Shown here piece by piece: positions 27,101 to 33,911 of a stretch of DNA of 64,000 nucleotides; the first letter of the stretch is position 1, and each line of letters starts with the position of its first letter. Source of the DNA: Terriglobus sp. RCC_193 (GTDB lineage Bacteria; Acidobacteriota; Terriglobia; Terriglobales; Acidobacteriaceae); NCBI RefSeq assembly GCF_041355105.1, contig NZ_JBFUPK010000002.1:434001-498000 (forward strand), written 5' to 3'. Below the pieces are notes generated by a model. It saw nothing but the letters and a program-made list of their open reading frames with translations. It was not told where the DNA came from and did no database searches. The position numbers were made by a program, and so were the translations under genes.

Positions 27101-27739
27101 GCCGGTCTGGCCGGTCTGCGCGGGCGAAACACCCGGGGCCAGTGTGGCGAGCTGCAACACGTTACGGCCGTTCAGCGGAAGGTCGTTGATCTGCTTCTGA
27201 TCGATAACCTGGCCGACGGTGGCTTCCTGCGTCTGGAGCTGCGGCGGAAGCGTGGTGACCTCAACCGTTTCGCTGGTGCCGCCAATCGCCAGCGTTACAG
27301 AACCATTGGCCGTCTGGCCGATCTGGATGTCCAGCGACGGGATGACGGAAGTCTTGAAGCCGTCTTTCTCCACGCGGATGCTGTAGTTCGACGGCGGAAT
27401 GTTGGGAATGGACCAGTCGCCGGCGCTGTTCGACTTGGTGGTTCTTTCGGCCTTGGTGCCGTTGTTGATGAGATGGATGGTGGCTCCGGGAATTTTTGCA
27501 CCGGTCGCGTCCGAAACGGTACCGGCAGCGTCTGTGGATGCAGATGCCTGGCCCCATGCGGAGGGTGCGCCCACGGAAAGCACGGCAACGGGTGCCGCCG
27601 CCAGCATAAAGGCGAATGCGCTGCGACGGAAGGTACGCAGAATGGCTTTGTGGGAGATGAGATTCAAGGTGGACTCTTCCGTCGTGCCGGAGTCCGGTGC
27701 GGGGACGCGGGGTCCTATGTTTTTGTGTGGTCCATGCAT
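24164..27739 (-). CDS. Oar-type TonB-dependent receptor with carboxypeptidase-regulatory N-domain
   Basis: The 1191-residue outer-membrane protein has a long leader ending GAPSAWGQ. A carboxypeptidase-regulatory-like beta domain follows (~residues 70-150: AGTVSDATGAKIPGATIHLIN..). Next are a plug region (LPLNGRNVLQLATLAPGV; NSTNYVLDGTYVRS) and a ~900-residue beta-barrel with aromatic ends. The last residues (SLQFAAKLLF) match the usual terminal strand. Such receptors in Acidobacteria take up glycan fragments, substrate unknown. GGAGAGG precedes the ATG. Two LacI-type sites (27805-27816, 28050-28061) upstream match that of the rhamnose operon, so rhamnose-containing oligosaccharides are a reasonable guess. 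Confidence 0.92.
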   Translation of the reverse strand: MHGPHKNIGPRVPAPDSGTTEESTLNLISHKAILRTFRRSAFAFMLAAAPVAVLSVGAPSAWGQASASTDAAGTVSDATGAKIPGATIHLINNGTKAERTTKSNSAGDWSIPNIPPSNYSIRVEKDGFKTSVIPSLDIQIGQTANGSVTLAIGGTSETVEVTTLPPQLQTQEATVGQVIDQKQINDLPLNGRNVLQLATLAPGVSPAQTGQTGAPAQTGSRSLYITVDGGRGNSTNYVLDGTYVRSVRFNNMSLQPNTDTLQEFNLLRSTFSTEYGQGQAVVSMVTKSGTNKIHGSAYEFARNAVFDARAYFAPAYTTVNGAQQFNPKPDFYRHQFGGTIGFPVIKDKLFIFGGYEGQRSQRQTVNTALFPTQSELAGNWTSVSTALPGSTGPTGGYSGVVGGKVGYSASNPTGFAVTNRVAQVLNPTYPVLNSDALTVNGNSNYSLVLPFQDNYDQYTVRGDVTWSQKHSMFGRYVNFDSNQLSPTATGSSTSNPLLGRNAVLGDTYLITSKLVNEVRIGWNEFYNITLGVLQSAGPNGNWASAEGLTNVTALSSPRQNGRAAFAINGYASVGDGSGDQGGHENVISVGDTLSDVLGKHTLKIGFQFQNRRLWQIADNQSRGAATFDNCTPATYAAGYQPTGPDDPNNVTSVGNCSLGSKSYTLNGTTYFYNKFQNYARGMCTSGCNGNAGTTLGHYRDNTYGAFVSDTWTLTRKLTANLGLRWEYNQPFHEQNQLEGSLDPGTGKITFTKIPSVIPAAYLPYIDTTRTYQPGIINPFKKGFMPRVGLAYEARPGTVVRAGYGIYFDNLNTNELQFTRYAAPLYYQQSFNNVFTNQLYPDPTTSTVLPAPFSIFPTNKQPLTQEWNVSLQQDLGHGVMLEMAYTGSNSHHMWKRYDQNMYIQYPYAIPTNLTVRPFPQFGAGILTSSTLGSANFNGGSIKIEQRTKHGLYYLGSYQWSKNLDNISGEAGANDSSYATTTSFDHSYSNFDTRNRAVISGGYELPFGKGKAFLQGKVGNAILGGWSLQPAVQLRTGYPFNVSGSGCSFANYIGCRVFLAPGRSVASSYKGSDRGISNWFDPTAFSQSPTAATFTGTPGNYVSLARPIPNLQGWVTRNVGRGPGTAAFDFSGIKNFAITQRFRMQIRAEAYNILNHPIFSNPSGALGSPTAVGKITGTSADQRSLQFAAKLLF

Positions 27740-28090
27740 GGTGATGTTGGCCTCTCCGTTTGCAGCACTATGACAACGTTTGCGCGGATGGTTGGGTTAC
27801 GCCCTGAGACGATTCAAAATCCGCGATATTTTTTCGCCGCTGGAACGCCGCCCGATGCACCTCTCCCACGGCAGCGCAGGAGGCTTTCAGTGCAAATAAA
27901 CGGTGCTCTCTTCGACGGCGGGACTTATATCACACCGAAATGAAGAAAAGAAACATGCTTTTTTCACGTTTTTTAGCGAGGTTCTTCCATGCGAAACCTC
28001 TCCTGGCAGAAGCACCGGAGAAATGTGGTTGTTTTGTCGACAAAACCTCTGAATCGAATCAAATGGTTCAGGAGGTCAGACCAGCCAGTT
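27740..28090. promoter_or_regulatory. Regulatory region of the TonB receptor with several operator-like sites
   Basis: No gene is seen in this 351-base gap. It holds TGAGACGATTCA (27805-27816; 16 bases identical to the rhamnose-operon site), a second LacI-type site TGAATCGAATCA (28050-28061), a perfect 16-base palindrome GTTTTGTCGACAAAAC (28031-28046), and AGGTCAGACCA (28073-28083), one mismatch from the GntR-type palindrome at 32464. Several regulators may act here. Confidence 0.55.
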
Positions 28091-29359
28091 TCAGAGGATA
28101 AGCACCGCGCGGACATCGTTCACGTTGGTCAGGGTGGGGCCGGTGATGACCAGATCGTGGAGGGTGGCGAAGAAGGAATAGCTGTCATGACGGCGTAGAA
28201 AATCCGCCGCCGTGGTCGATGCCTCCTTCGCGCGGGTGAGCGTGGCGGGGGTCACGATGGCGCCTGCGGCATCGTCTGATCCGTCGATGCCGTCCGTGTC
28301 GCCTGCGATAGCGTAGGTGCCGGGTGCGCCTTTCAGGGCGATGGCCAGCGAGAGCAGGAACTCAGTGTTTCTGCCGCCGCGGCCGGGCTTTTCGCGGCCC
28401 AGCGTCACCGTGGTTTCGCCGCCGGAGAGCAGCACCGCGGGTTTGGCGATGGGATGCCCGTAGTGGCGTACGGACGTGGCGATGCCTGCCATTACCGTGC
28501 CGAGTTGCGCACTCTCGCCTTCAAGGGCGTCGCCCAGGATCAATGGATTCCAGCCAAATTCCCGCGCTTTGGCAGCGGCAGCCTCCAAGGCTTGAAGCGG
28601 GGAGGCGATCATGCGGACGTCTGCTTCAAACTTTGCGGGGGCTTCTTCGCTCTGCGATTCCAGTACGCGCAGGACGCTGGCCGGGACTTCCATGTTGTAT
28701 TCGCGGAGGATGCGCAGCGCGTCGGCAGCGGTGGTGGCGGAGGGGACGGTGGGGCCGGAGGCAATGATGGCCGGGTCGTCGCCGGGGACGTCGCTGATGA
28801 CGAGCGTGACCACGCGGGCAGGTGCCGCGGCCTGGGCCAGTTTGCCGCCCTTGATGCGCGAGAGCGCCTTGCGCACGGTGTTCATGGCGTGGATGGGAGC
28901 GCCGGATGCCAGCAGCGCCGCGTTGACCGCCTGCTTGTCTGCGAGGGAAATGCCGTCGACGGGCAGCGTCAGCAAGGCCGATCCGCCACCGGAGATGAGC
29001 GCCAGAACGAGGTCGTCGGGCGAGAGATTCTGGACGGCGGCGAGGATGTCTTCTGCGGCGCGCATCCCGGCTGCGTCCGGTACGGGGTGCGACGCTTCCA
29101 CGATGCGGATGTGGCGCGTGGGAACTGCGTGGCCGTAGCGCGTGACCACGACGCCTTGCATGGGGACGGTGGGCCATGCCTCCTCGACGGCTGCGGCCAT
29201 CGCAGCCGAGGCTTTGCCTGCTCCTACGACGATACAGCGGCCTTTGGGTGGTTCGGGGAGGGAACGCGCGACGACGATGTGAGGGTTGGCGGCCGCTACA
29301 GCAGTGTCAAACAGGGTGCGAAGTTGCTGGCGGACGACGGCTTCCTGATGGGCAGGCAT
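28091..29359 (-). CDS. Glycerate 2-kinase, MOFRL/GckA family
   Basis: The 422-residue protein has the two-domain MOFRL layout: a Rossmann-like N-terminal part with CIVVGAGKASAAMAAAVEE and ALISGGGSALLTLP..AVNAALLASGAPIHAMNTVRKALSRIKGGKLA, and a C-terminal MOFRL domain with LLSGGETTVT..GRGGRNTEFLLSLAIAL and AGDTDGIDGSDDAAGA. These are the family's binding loops. It makes 2-phosphoglycerate from glycerate, a step reached from tartronate semialdehyde or related sugar-acid breakdown. The ATG at 29359 has GGAG just upstream. It is divergent from uxaC across 129 bases, which ties it to the hexuronate region. Confidence 0.88.
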   Translation of the reverse strand: MPAHQEAVVRQQLRTLFDTAVAAANPHIVVARSLPEPPKGRCIVVGAGKASAAMAAAVEEAWPTVPMQGVVVTRYGHAVPTRHIRIVEASHPVPDAAGMRAAEDILAAVQNLSPDDLVLALISGGGSALLTLPVDGISLADKQAVNAALLASGAPIHAMNTVRKALSRIKGGKLAQAAAPARVVTLVISDVPGDDPAIIASGPTVPSATTAADALRILREYNMEVPASVLRVLESQSEEAPAKFEADVRMIASPLQALEAAAAKAREFGWNPLILGDALEGESAQLGTVMAGIATSVRHYGHPIAKPAVLLSGGETTVTLGREKPGRGGRNTEFLLSLAIALKGAPGTYAIAGDTDGIDGSDDAAGAIVTPATLTRAKEASTTAADFLRRHDSYSFFATLHDLVITGPTLTNVNDVRAVLIL

Positions 29360-29404
29360 GACTCCATGATCCACTATCGTTTCGCGGAAAAGGCTGGGAG
29401 TTTG

Positions 29405-29419
29405 TATCGAAACGTTTTT
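29405..29419. promoter_or_regulatory. Motif TATCGAAACGTTTTT shared with the transporter promoter
   Basis: This 15-base string lies about 70 bases upstream of uxaC. The same string with one change, TATCGAAGCGTTTTT, lies 77 bases upstream of the hexuronate transporter gene (32495-32509). AAACGTTT is palindromic with a CG centre, as in LacI-family sites. Confidence 0.4.
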
Positions 29420-29488
29420 GGGAGGATGATGGTATGGCCCGCGGGATGGCGTGCCTGCCGCCGCGAAAATTCCAGGAGGACCTCTACG

Positions 29489-30883
29489 ATGTCCCTGCTG
29501 CACGATGACCGCCTTTTTCCGGCCGACCCGACCACTCGCTCCATTGCGCAACGCCTGTTTGCGACTGTGCGCAACCTGCCGATCGTAAGTCCGCACGGAC
29601 ATACGCAGGCCGGATGGTTTGCCACGAACGAGGCCTTCCCTGACCCAGCGAAGCTGTTCATCCAGCCGGATCATTATGTCCATCGGATGCTGTACAGCCA
29701 GGGCGTGAAGCTGGAAGACCTGGAGATTGGCAAGGCGGTCATTGAGAATCCGCGCAAGGTGTGGAAGATCTTCGCGGACCACTACTACCTGTTTCGCGGA
29801 ACGCCTTCGCGTCTGTGGCTGGACTATGCGTTTCAGGAACACTTTGGCATGACGGAACGCCTGTCGCCGAAGACTGCGGACCTGTATTACGACACGATTG
29901 CAGAGAAGCTGCAGACACCGGAGTTCCGTCCGCGTGCGTTGTTTGAGAGCTTCAAGATTGATGTGCTGGCTACAACCGATTCTGCGATTGATCCGCTGAC
30001 CGATATTCAAGCGCTGCGCAAGGGCGACTGGAAGGGGCGTATTGTTCCCACGTTCCGTCCGGATTCGGTTGTCGATCCGGAGTTTGCTGGCTTCCGCGAG
30101 AACATTGCCAGGCTGGGCGAGATTACCGGCGAGAACACGGAGACGTGGGAAGGTTATCTGAATGCGCTGCGCAATCGCCGTGCGTTCTTCCAGTCGCTGG
30201 GGGCAACGGCTACGGATCATGGGCATCCGACGGCACGGACTGCCGACCTTGAGCCGGAAGAGTGCGCGCAGCTTTTCGATGTGATTCTGAGCGGCGAAGC
30301 GGATGAGGATGATGAAGAAGTTTTCCGTGCGCAGATGCTGACGGAGATGGCGCGCATGAGTGTGGAAGATGGCCTGGTGATGCAGATCCATCCCGGCAGT
30401 ATGCGCAACCACAACCAGGTAGTCTTCGAGAAGTTTGGCCGTGACATGGGCGCGGACATTCCCACCGCCACCGACTACGTGCATGCATTGCAGCCGATGC
30501 TGGACCTCTTCGGCAATGAGCCGAACCTGACGGTGATTCTGTTCACGCTGGATGAGACAGCCTTCAGCCGCGAGCTGGCGCCGCTGGCCGGGCACTATCC
30601 CGCGCTAAGACTGGGACCGCCGTGGTGGTTCCACGATAGCCCCGAAGGCATGATGCGTTTCCGCGAAACGGCCACGGAAACCGCAGGCTTCTACAACACG
30701 GTGGGTTTCAACGACGACACGCGCGCGTTCCTGAGTATTCCGGCGCGGCACGATGTGGCTCGCCGCATTGACTGCGCGTTCCTGGCGCGGCTGGTGGCGG
30801 AACATCGGATTGAAGAAGATGAAGCGTTTGAGCTGGCGCAGGACCTGACAGTGAACCTGGTGAAGAAGGCTTACCGGCTGTAG
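29489..30883 (+). CDS. uxaC: Uronate isomerase
   Basis: The 464-residue protein matches UxaC in length and text: SPHGHTQAGWF (metal His pair near residue 36), FQEHFGMTERLS, ATTDSAIDPLTDI, IVPTFRPDSVVDPEF, a middle ATDHGH, MQIHPGSMRNHN and a C-terminal GPPWWFHDSPEGMMRFRETATETAGFYNTVGFNDDTRAF. It converts D-galacturonate to D-tagaturonate and D-glucuronate to D-fructuronate, the first cytoplasmic step of hexuronate breakdown. AGGAGG precedes the ATG. A strong terminator follows at once, so it is its own transcript, separate from the transporter/uxaE run at 32.6 kb. Confidence 0.95.
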   Translation: MSLLHDDRLFPADPTTRSIAQRLFATVRNLPIVSPHGHTQAGWFATNEAFPDPAKLFIQPDHYVHRMLYSQGVKLEDLEIGKAVIENPRKVWKIFADHYYLFRGTPSRLWLDYAFQEHFGMTERLSPKTADLYYDTIAEKLQTPEFRPRALFESFKIDVLATTDSAIDPLTDIQALRKGDWKGRIVPTFRPDSVVDPEFAGFRENIARLGEITGENTETWEGYLNALRNRRAFFQSLGATATDHGHPTARTADLEPEECAQLFDVILSGEADEDDEEVFRAQMLTEMARMSVEDGLVMQIHPGSMRNHNQVVFEKFGRDMGADIPTATDYVHALQPMLDLFGNEPNLTVILFTLDETAFSRELAPLAGHYPALRLGPPWWFHDSPEGMMRFRETATETAGFYNTVGFNDDTRAFLSIPARHDVARRIDCAFLARLVAEHRIEEDEAFELAQDLTVNLVKKAYRL

Positions 30884-30900
30884 GGTTTTGTTGCTGTTGC

Positions 30901-30926
30901 AGGGCCCGGTTAATCCGGGCCCTTTT
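30901..30926 (+). terminator. Terminator after uxaC
   Basis: A perfect 9-bp stem AGGGCCCGG/CCGGGCCCT with a 5-base loop, then TTTT. Confidence 0.85.
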
Positions 30927-30935
30927 ATCTGCTTT

Positions 30936-31346
30936 CTATCTATCGTCATCCTGAGCGTAGCGCAGCGAAGTCGAAGGACCTGCATTCTGTTGTGCCCTCT
31001 GCAATGCCTCATGGAGTGCAATCAACTCTTCACGCTTCCATTTATAAGGCTGCACCGGTTTTCCCAGGTTTTCCGCGAGATCGAGCCACGTTGGATTCAA
31101 CGATTCAATAAGAGCGAGTTTCTTCTCGCGCCGCCATCCCTTGAGTTGTTTTTCCCGCGTAATGGCAGCCATCGGACCATCGTAGATTTCGTAATACACC
31201 AAGCGGGTGCAACGATAGTCCCTGCTGAAGCCTGCAAATAAACCCAGCTTATGTTCAGAGATGCGGCCATCCAGTTCTGTGGTCATGCCGATGTACAAAG
31301 TGCGACTTCGGCTGGCCATGATGTATATGTAGGCTTTTTTGGACAT
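30936..31346 (-). CDS. Small GIY-YIG domain protein flanked by inverted repeats
   Basis: The 136-residue protein has a UvrC/YhbQ-type GIY-YIG fold at the N-terminus: AYIYIMASRSRTLYIGMT (the GIY..YIG pair in divergent form), then the Arg helix (RISEHKLGLFAGFSRDYRCTRLVYYEIYD) and the Glu-containing REKQLKGWRREKKLALIESLNP. These are the expected catalytic positions. The last ~16 residues (NAGPSTSLRYAQDDDR) are simply the translation of repeat element B at 30942-30988. An inverted copy of that repeat lies 31 bases upstream of the start. Function is unknown; a nuclease acting on repeat hairpins is a speculation. The start is the ATG before KKAYIYIM. Confidence 0.82.
   Translation of the reverse strand: MSKKAYIYIMASRSRTLYIGMTTELDGRISEHKLGLFAGFSRDYRCTRLVYYEIYDGPMAAITREKQLKGWRREKKLALIESLNPTWLDLAENLGKPVQPYKWKREELIALHEALQRAQQNAGPSTSLRYAQDDDR
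30942..30988 (-). repeat. Dispersed repeat B, copy 1 (inverted)
   Basis: 47 bases, reverse complement of copies 2 and 3 with a single mismatch each, lying inside the 3' end of the GIY-YIG gene and providing its final codons and stop. Confidence 0.85.
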
Positions 31347-31376
31347 GGCTTCCCGAAACATTGTAGAGCGGCGAGA

Positions 31377-31423
31377 AGAATGCAGGTCCTTCGACTTCGC
31401 TGCGCTTCGCTCAGGATGACGAT
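31377..31423 (+). repeat. Dispersed repeat B, copy 2
   Basis: The element begins AGAATGCAGGTCCTTCGACT and ends CGCTCAGGATGACGAT. Together with copy 1 it brackets the GIY-YIG gene as near-perfect inverted repeats. Confidence 0.88.
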
Positions 31424-31493
31424 CTTTAGGGGTTTACAGTAAGGAGCTGGATTCGGAAGCGGTGCTCTCCGTCAGAAGCGTAGCGGCGTGGGA

Positions 31494-31540
31494 AGAATGC
31501 AGGTCCTTCGACTTCGCTGCGCTCCGCTCAGGATGACGAT
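31494..31540 (+). repeat. Dispersed repeat B, copy 3
   Basis: This direct copy of 31377-31423 has one mismatch in 47 bases, and the identity continues for 8 more bases (CTTTAGGG). Confidence 0.88.
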
Positions 31541-31564
31541 CTTTAGGGGAGGAGCTTCGCTGGG

Positions 31565-31630
31565 ACGATCTTTGATCGTAGGATCGCGTGTTGCGCGATG
31601 CGCAGGTTAGCTGCGTGAAGCTGCGGTGCC
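31565..31630. repeat. Triple-hairpin repeat, diverged copy, overlapping the gntR 3' end
   Basis: Three consecutive stems: ACGATC/GATCGT (31565-31579), ATCGCG/CGCGAT (31583-31599) and CGCAG/CTGCG (31601-31625). Order and spacing match 39496-39557 and 41236-41297, but the stem bases differ in paired fashion. It supplies the last seven codons and the stop (31607-31609) of the GntR gene. Confidence 0.6.
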
Positions 31631-32368
31631 TGTTTTGGATTTTGCCGGGTGGCGATTCCTTGACCTGGGAGGTTTTTCGTCGTCGGCTTCTGCGCTGGTC
31701 AGATGCTTTTCCATGGCAGCACGCGAAGTCCGTGGGTTGCCGCTGCGAATGGCTCGATAAATGTCACGATGGAATTTTGTGGTGACGGCCAGATCCGCAA
31801 TCTGCTCGGTGGCGGAATGACGCACCTCGTACAGCGCCCCGGTGAGGCTTTCCATGATGGCCGCCAGAATGGAATTGCCTGCGGCCTGGGCCACGATGCG
31901 ATGAAAACGCACATCATGGATGAGGTACTCCTGCGGCTGGTCGATGGAGGCTTCCATCTCTTCCAGCTCTTCTGCCATCTGTTGCAGGTGGCGTTCGGTG
32001 GTGCGTTCCGCGGCCAGAGAGGCGATGTGTCCCTCAAGGATGCGTCGTGCTTCAAAGAGCTGGTGCATGTCGTATCCGTGCAGGGCATCGAGAAATGGCA
32101 GCGAGGCTGCGCCGAACTGCGTTGGCGACTCTGAGATGAACGCGCCTACGCCATGCCGCACCTGCAGCAGCCCCATTGCCGCGAGATAGCCCAGGCCGGA
32201 GCGGAGGCTGGAACGGCTGATGCCGAGGGTAGTGGCAAACTCGCGTTCGGGTGGCAGCTTGTCGCCGGGTTTCCAGGTGCCGTCCTGCAGCGCCTCGCGG
32301 ATGCGTTCCACCACTCGCATGGCGATCTGGCGGTCGGCGGCTGGGGGACGGGAAACGGCGTTTGACAT
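31607..32368 (-). CDS. FadR-subfamily GntR regulator, probably of hexuronate genes
   Basis: The 253-residue protein has an N-terminal winged helix (GDKLPPEREFATTLGISRSSLRSGLGYLAAMGLLQVRHGVGAFI, residues ~35-80). An FCD effector domain follows with the metal-site residues spread over IHDVRFHRIVA and FHRDIYRAI...MEKHL. This is the ExuR/UxuR/LldR type, whose effectors are usually carboxylic acids. It is divergent from the transporter-SDR-uxaE-lar run, and the palindrome AGTGGTCAGACCACT lies between. A near-copy, TGGTCAGACCC, overlaps its own start codon, suggesting autoregulation. The last residues come from a repeat element, so the C-terminus may have been replaced. Confidence 0.9.
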   Translation of the reverse strand: MSNAVSRPPAADRQIAMRVVERIREALQDGTWKPGDKLPPEREFATTLGISRSSLRSGLGYLAAMGLLQVRHGVGAFISESPTQFGAASLPFLDALHGYDMHQLFEARRILEGHIASLAAERTTERHLQQMAEELEEMEASIDQPQEYLIHDVRFHRIVAQAAGNSILAAIMESLTGALYEVRHSATEQIADLAVTTKFHRDIYRAIRSGNPRTSRAAMEKHLTSAEADDEKPPRSRNRHPAKSKTGTAASRS

Positions 32369-32378
32369 GGTCAGACCC
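32368..32378. promoter_or_regulatory. GntR half-perfect operator at the gntR start
   Basis: TGGTCAGACCC differs from the perfect TGGTCAGACCA by one base and overlaps the start codon of the GntR gene. Confidence 0.5.
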
Positions 32379-32463
32379 CATTCTGCACACAGAACGGAGC
32401 ATTGGGAAGCCGAATGTGTTCAAAACGTTTGACAGCCGCTCTTTGGCAGGCGTACACATACAG

Positions 32464-32478
32464 AGTGGTCAGACCACT
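32464..32478. promoter_or_regulatory. Perfect GntR-type operator AGTGGTCAGACCACT
   Basis: A 15-base perfect palindrome about the central A, of the TGGTC-N-GACCA type bound by FadR-subfamily GntR proteins. It sits in the 217-base gap between the divergent gntR and MFS genes. Confidence 0.72.
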
Positions 32479-32494
32479 TACGGCCTGCTATCTT

Positions 32495-32509
32495 TATCGA
32501 AGCGTTTTT
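32495..32509. promoter_or_regulatory. Motif TATCGAAGCGTTTTT before the transporter gene
   Basis: One base differs from the motif at 29405-29419 upstream of uxaC, at nearly the same distance from the start codon. Confidence 0.4.
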
Positions 32510-32585
32510 ATGAAGGGCGTGCCAACGGTACGCCATTGGCTGTAAGCTTGTCCGGCATACCTGAACGCCCTTTTTCGGAGCGCGA

Positions 32586-33911
32586 GTGAGCCCCTTGGAA
32601 CCGACTGCAGACCTGTCGCCCGGCCAACGCCGGACGCACGTGGGGAATGTCCGCTGGACAATCTGCGCCATGCTGTTTGTGGCAACCACCATCAACTATA
32701 TGGACCGGCAGGTCCTCAGCATTCTTAAACCCACGCTCCAGCACAGTATTGGACTGAGCGAAGAGGGGTATGGCAACGTGATCGCCATGTTCCAGGTGGC
32801 GTATGCCATTGGGCTGCTGGGTGTGGGACGCCTGATTGACAAGGTGGGAACGCGACTGGGCTACAGCATTGTGATGGCAGTGTGGAGCCTGGCCGCGCTG
32901 GCGCATGCTTTTGTCAGCACGGTTACGGGCTTCGGCATTGCGCGTGTGGCGCTTGGCCTGGGAGAGTCTGGTAATTTCCCTGCTGCGATCAAGACGGTTG
33001 CCGATTGGTTTCCGCGCAGCGAACGTTCGCTGGCCACCGGCATCTTCAATGCAGGTGCGACGGCGGGCGCGATCATCTGCCCGCTGACGATTCCGTGGAT
33101 CACCATTCATTACGGCTGGCATGCCGCATTTCTCTTCACGGGATTGGTTGGTTTGCCGTGGATCATCTGGTGGTCCGTCTACTATCGCAAGCCCAAAGAT
33201 CACCCGACGCTGACGGGTGAAGAGCTGCGCCACATTTACGAAGAAAACGCCGCGCAGATGGATGCGGCGAACATTCCGTGGCTGAAGCTGCTGACCTATC
33301 GCCAGACATGGGGCATTGTGCTGGGCAAGGGCCTGACGGACCCCATCTGGTGGTTTTATCTGTTCTGGATTCCGGGCTATCTGGATAGCCGCTTTCACGT
33401 GGACCTGAAGAACCTTGGTTTGCCCATCATGGTGGTGTACCTGACATCGACTGTGGGCGGCATCCTGGGTGGGTGGCTGCCAGCGCTGTTTGAACGCTTT
33501 GGACTGCATGGCGCGAAGGCACGCTACGGCACGATGTTCTTCTGCGCCCTGTTCTCGTTGCCGATGCTGTACATCCATCATGTGAATGACATGTGGACGG
33601 CCGTGGCGCTGTTGAGCCTGGCAACTGCTGGTCACCAGGGTTGGAGCGCGAATGTGTACACCTGTGCCTCTGACGTTTTCCCGAACAGCGTTGTTGGTTC
33701 CGTGGTTGGTTTGGCAGGGATGGTGGGTTCGGTGCTTGGAACGCTGCTGTCCGTCTCCGCGGGCCGCATTTTGCAGCTGACCGGCAGCTACAACACACTG
33801 TTTATCCTTGCGGGCTCCATCTACATGGTTGCGTTTGTGTGCCTGCAGATTTTTGCGCCCGGCCTGCGCCGAGCGGATGTTCCCGTTACACACGAGAGGT
33901 TGGAAGCATGA
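32586..33911 (+). CDS. MFS hexuronate-type transporter (ExuT-like)
   Basis: The 441-residue protein has twelve predicted membrane helices and the anion:cation symporter signature of hexuronate/glucarate carriers: TTINYMDRQVLSILKP in helix 1, GLGESGNFPAAIKTVADWFPRSERSLATGIFNAG in the helix 4 region, FYLFWIPGYLDSRF and ASDVFPNSVVGSVVGLAGMVGS late. NYMDR and the GE..NFPA segment are typical of ExuT/GudP proteins. It should bring galacturonate or glucuronate into the cytoplasm. The start is a GTG with CGGAG 6 bases upstream. Its stop overlaps the SDR start (ATGA). Confidence 0.88.
   Translation: MSPLEPTADLSPGQRRTHVGNVRWTICAMLFVATTINYMDRQVLSILKPTLQHSIGLSEEGYGNVIAMFQVAYAIGLLGVGRLIDKVGTRLGYSIVMAVWSLAALAHAFVSTVTGFGIARVALGLGESGNFPAAIKTVADWFPRSERSLATGIFNAGATAGAIICPLTIPWITIHYGWHAAFLFTGLVGLPWIIWWSVYYRKPKDHPTLTGEELRHIYEENAAQMDAANIPWLKLLTYRQTWGIVLGKGLTDPIWWFYLFWIPGYLDSRFHVDLKNLGLPIMVVYLTSTVGGILGGWLPALFERFGLHGAKARYGTMFFCALFSLPMLYIHHVNDMWTAVALLSLATAGHQGWSANVYTCASDVFPNSVVGSVVGLAGMVGSVLGTLLSVSAGRILQLTGSYNTLFILAGSIYMVAFVCLQIFAPGLRRADVPVTHERLEA

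Noticed and set aside
28454-29488. Long open frame upstream of uxaC in the same frame, which would give an 809-residue protein
   Set aside because: It is antisense to the glycerate kinase gene, has no family resemblance, and uxaC has its own AGGAGG and normal start at 29489.
29360-30595. Open frame extending the glycerate kinase N-terminus by about 400 residues
   Set aside because: It is the antisense shadow of uxaC; the normal kinase start with GGAG upstream is at 29359.
30942-31540. Considered as a classical insertion sequence
   Set aside because: No transposase or target-site duplication is visible; the enclosed gene is a GIY-YIG protein, so only a tentative element is reported.
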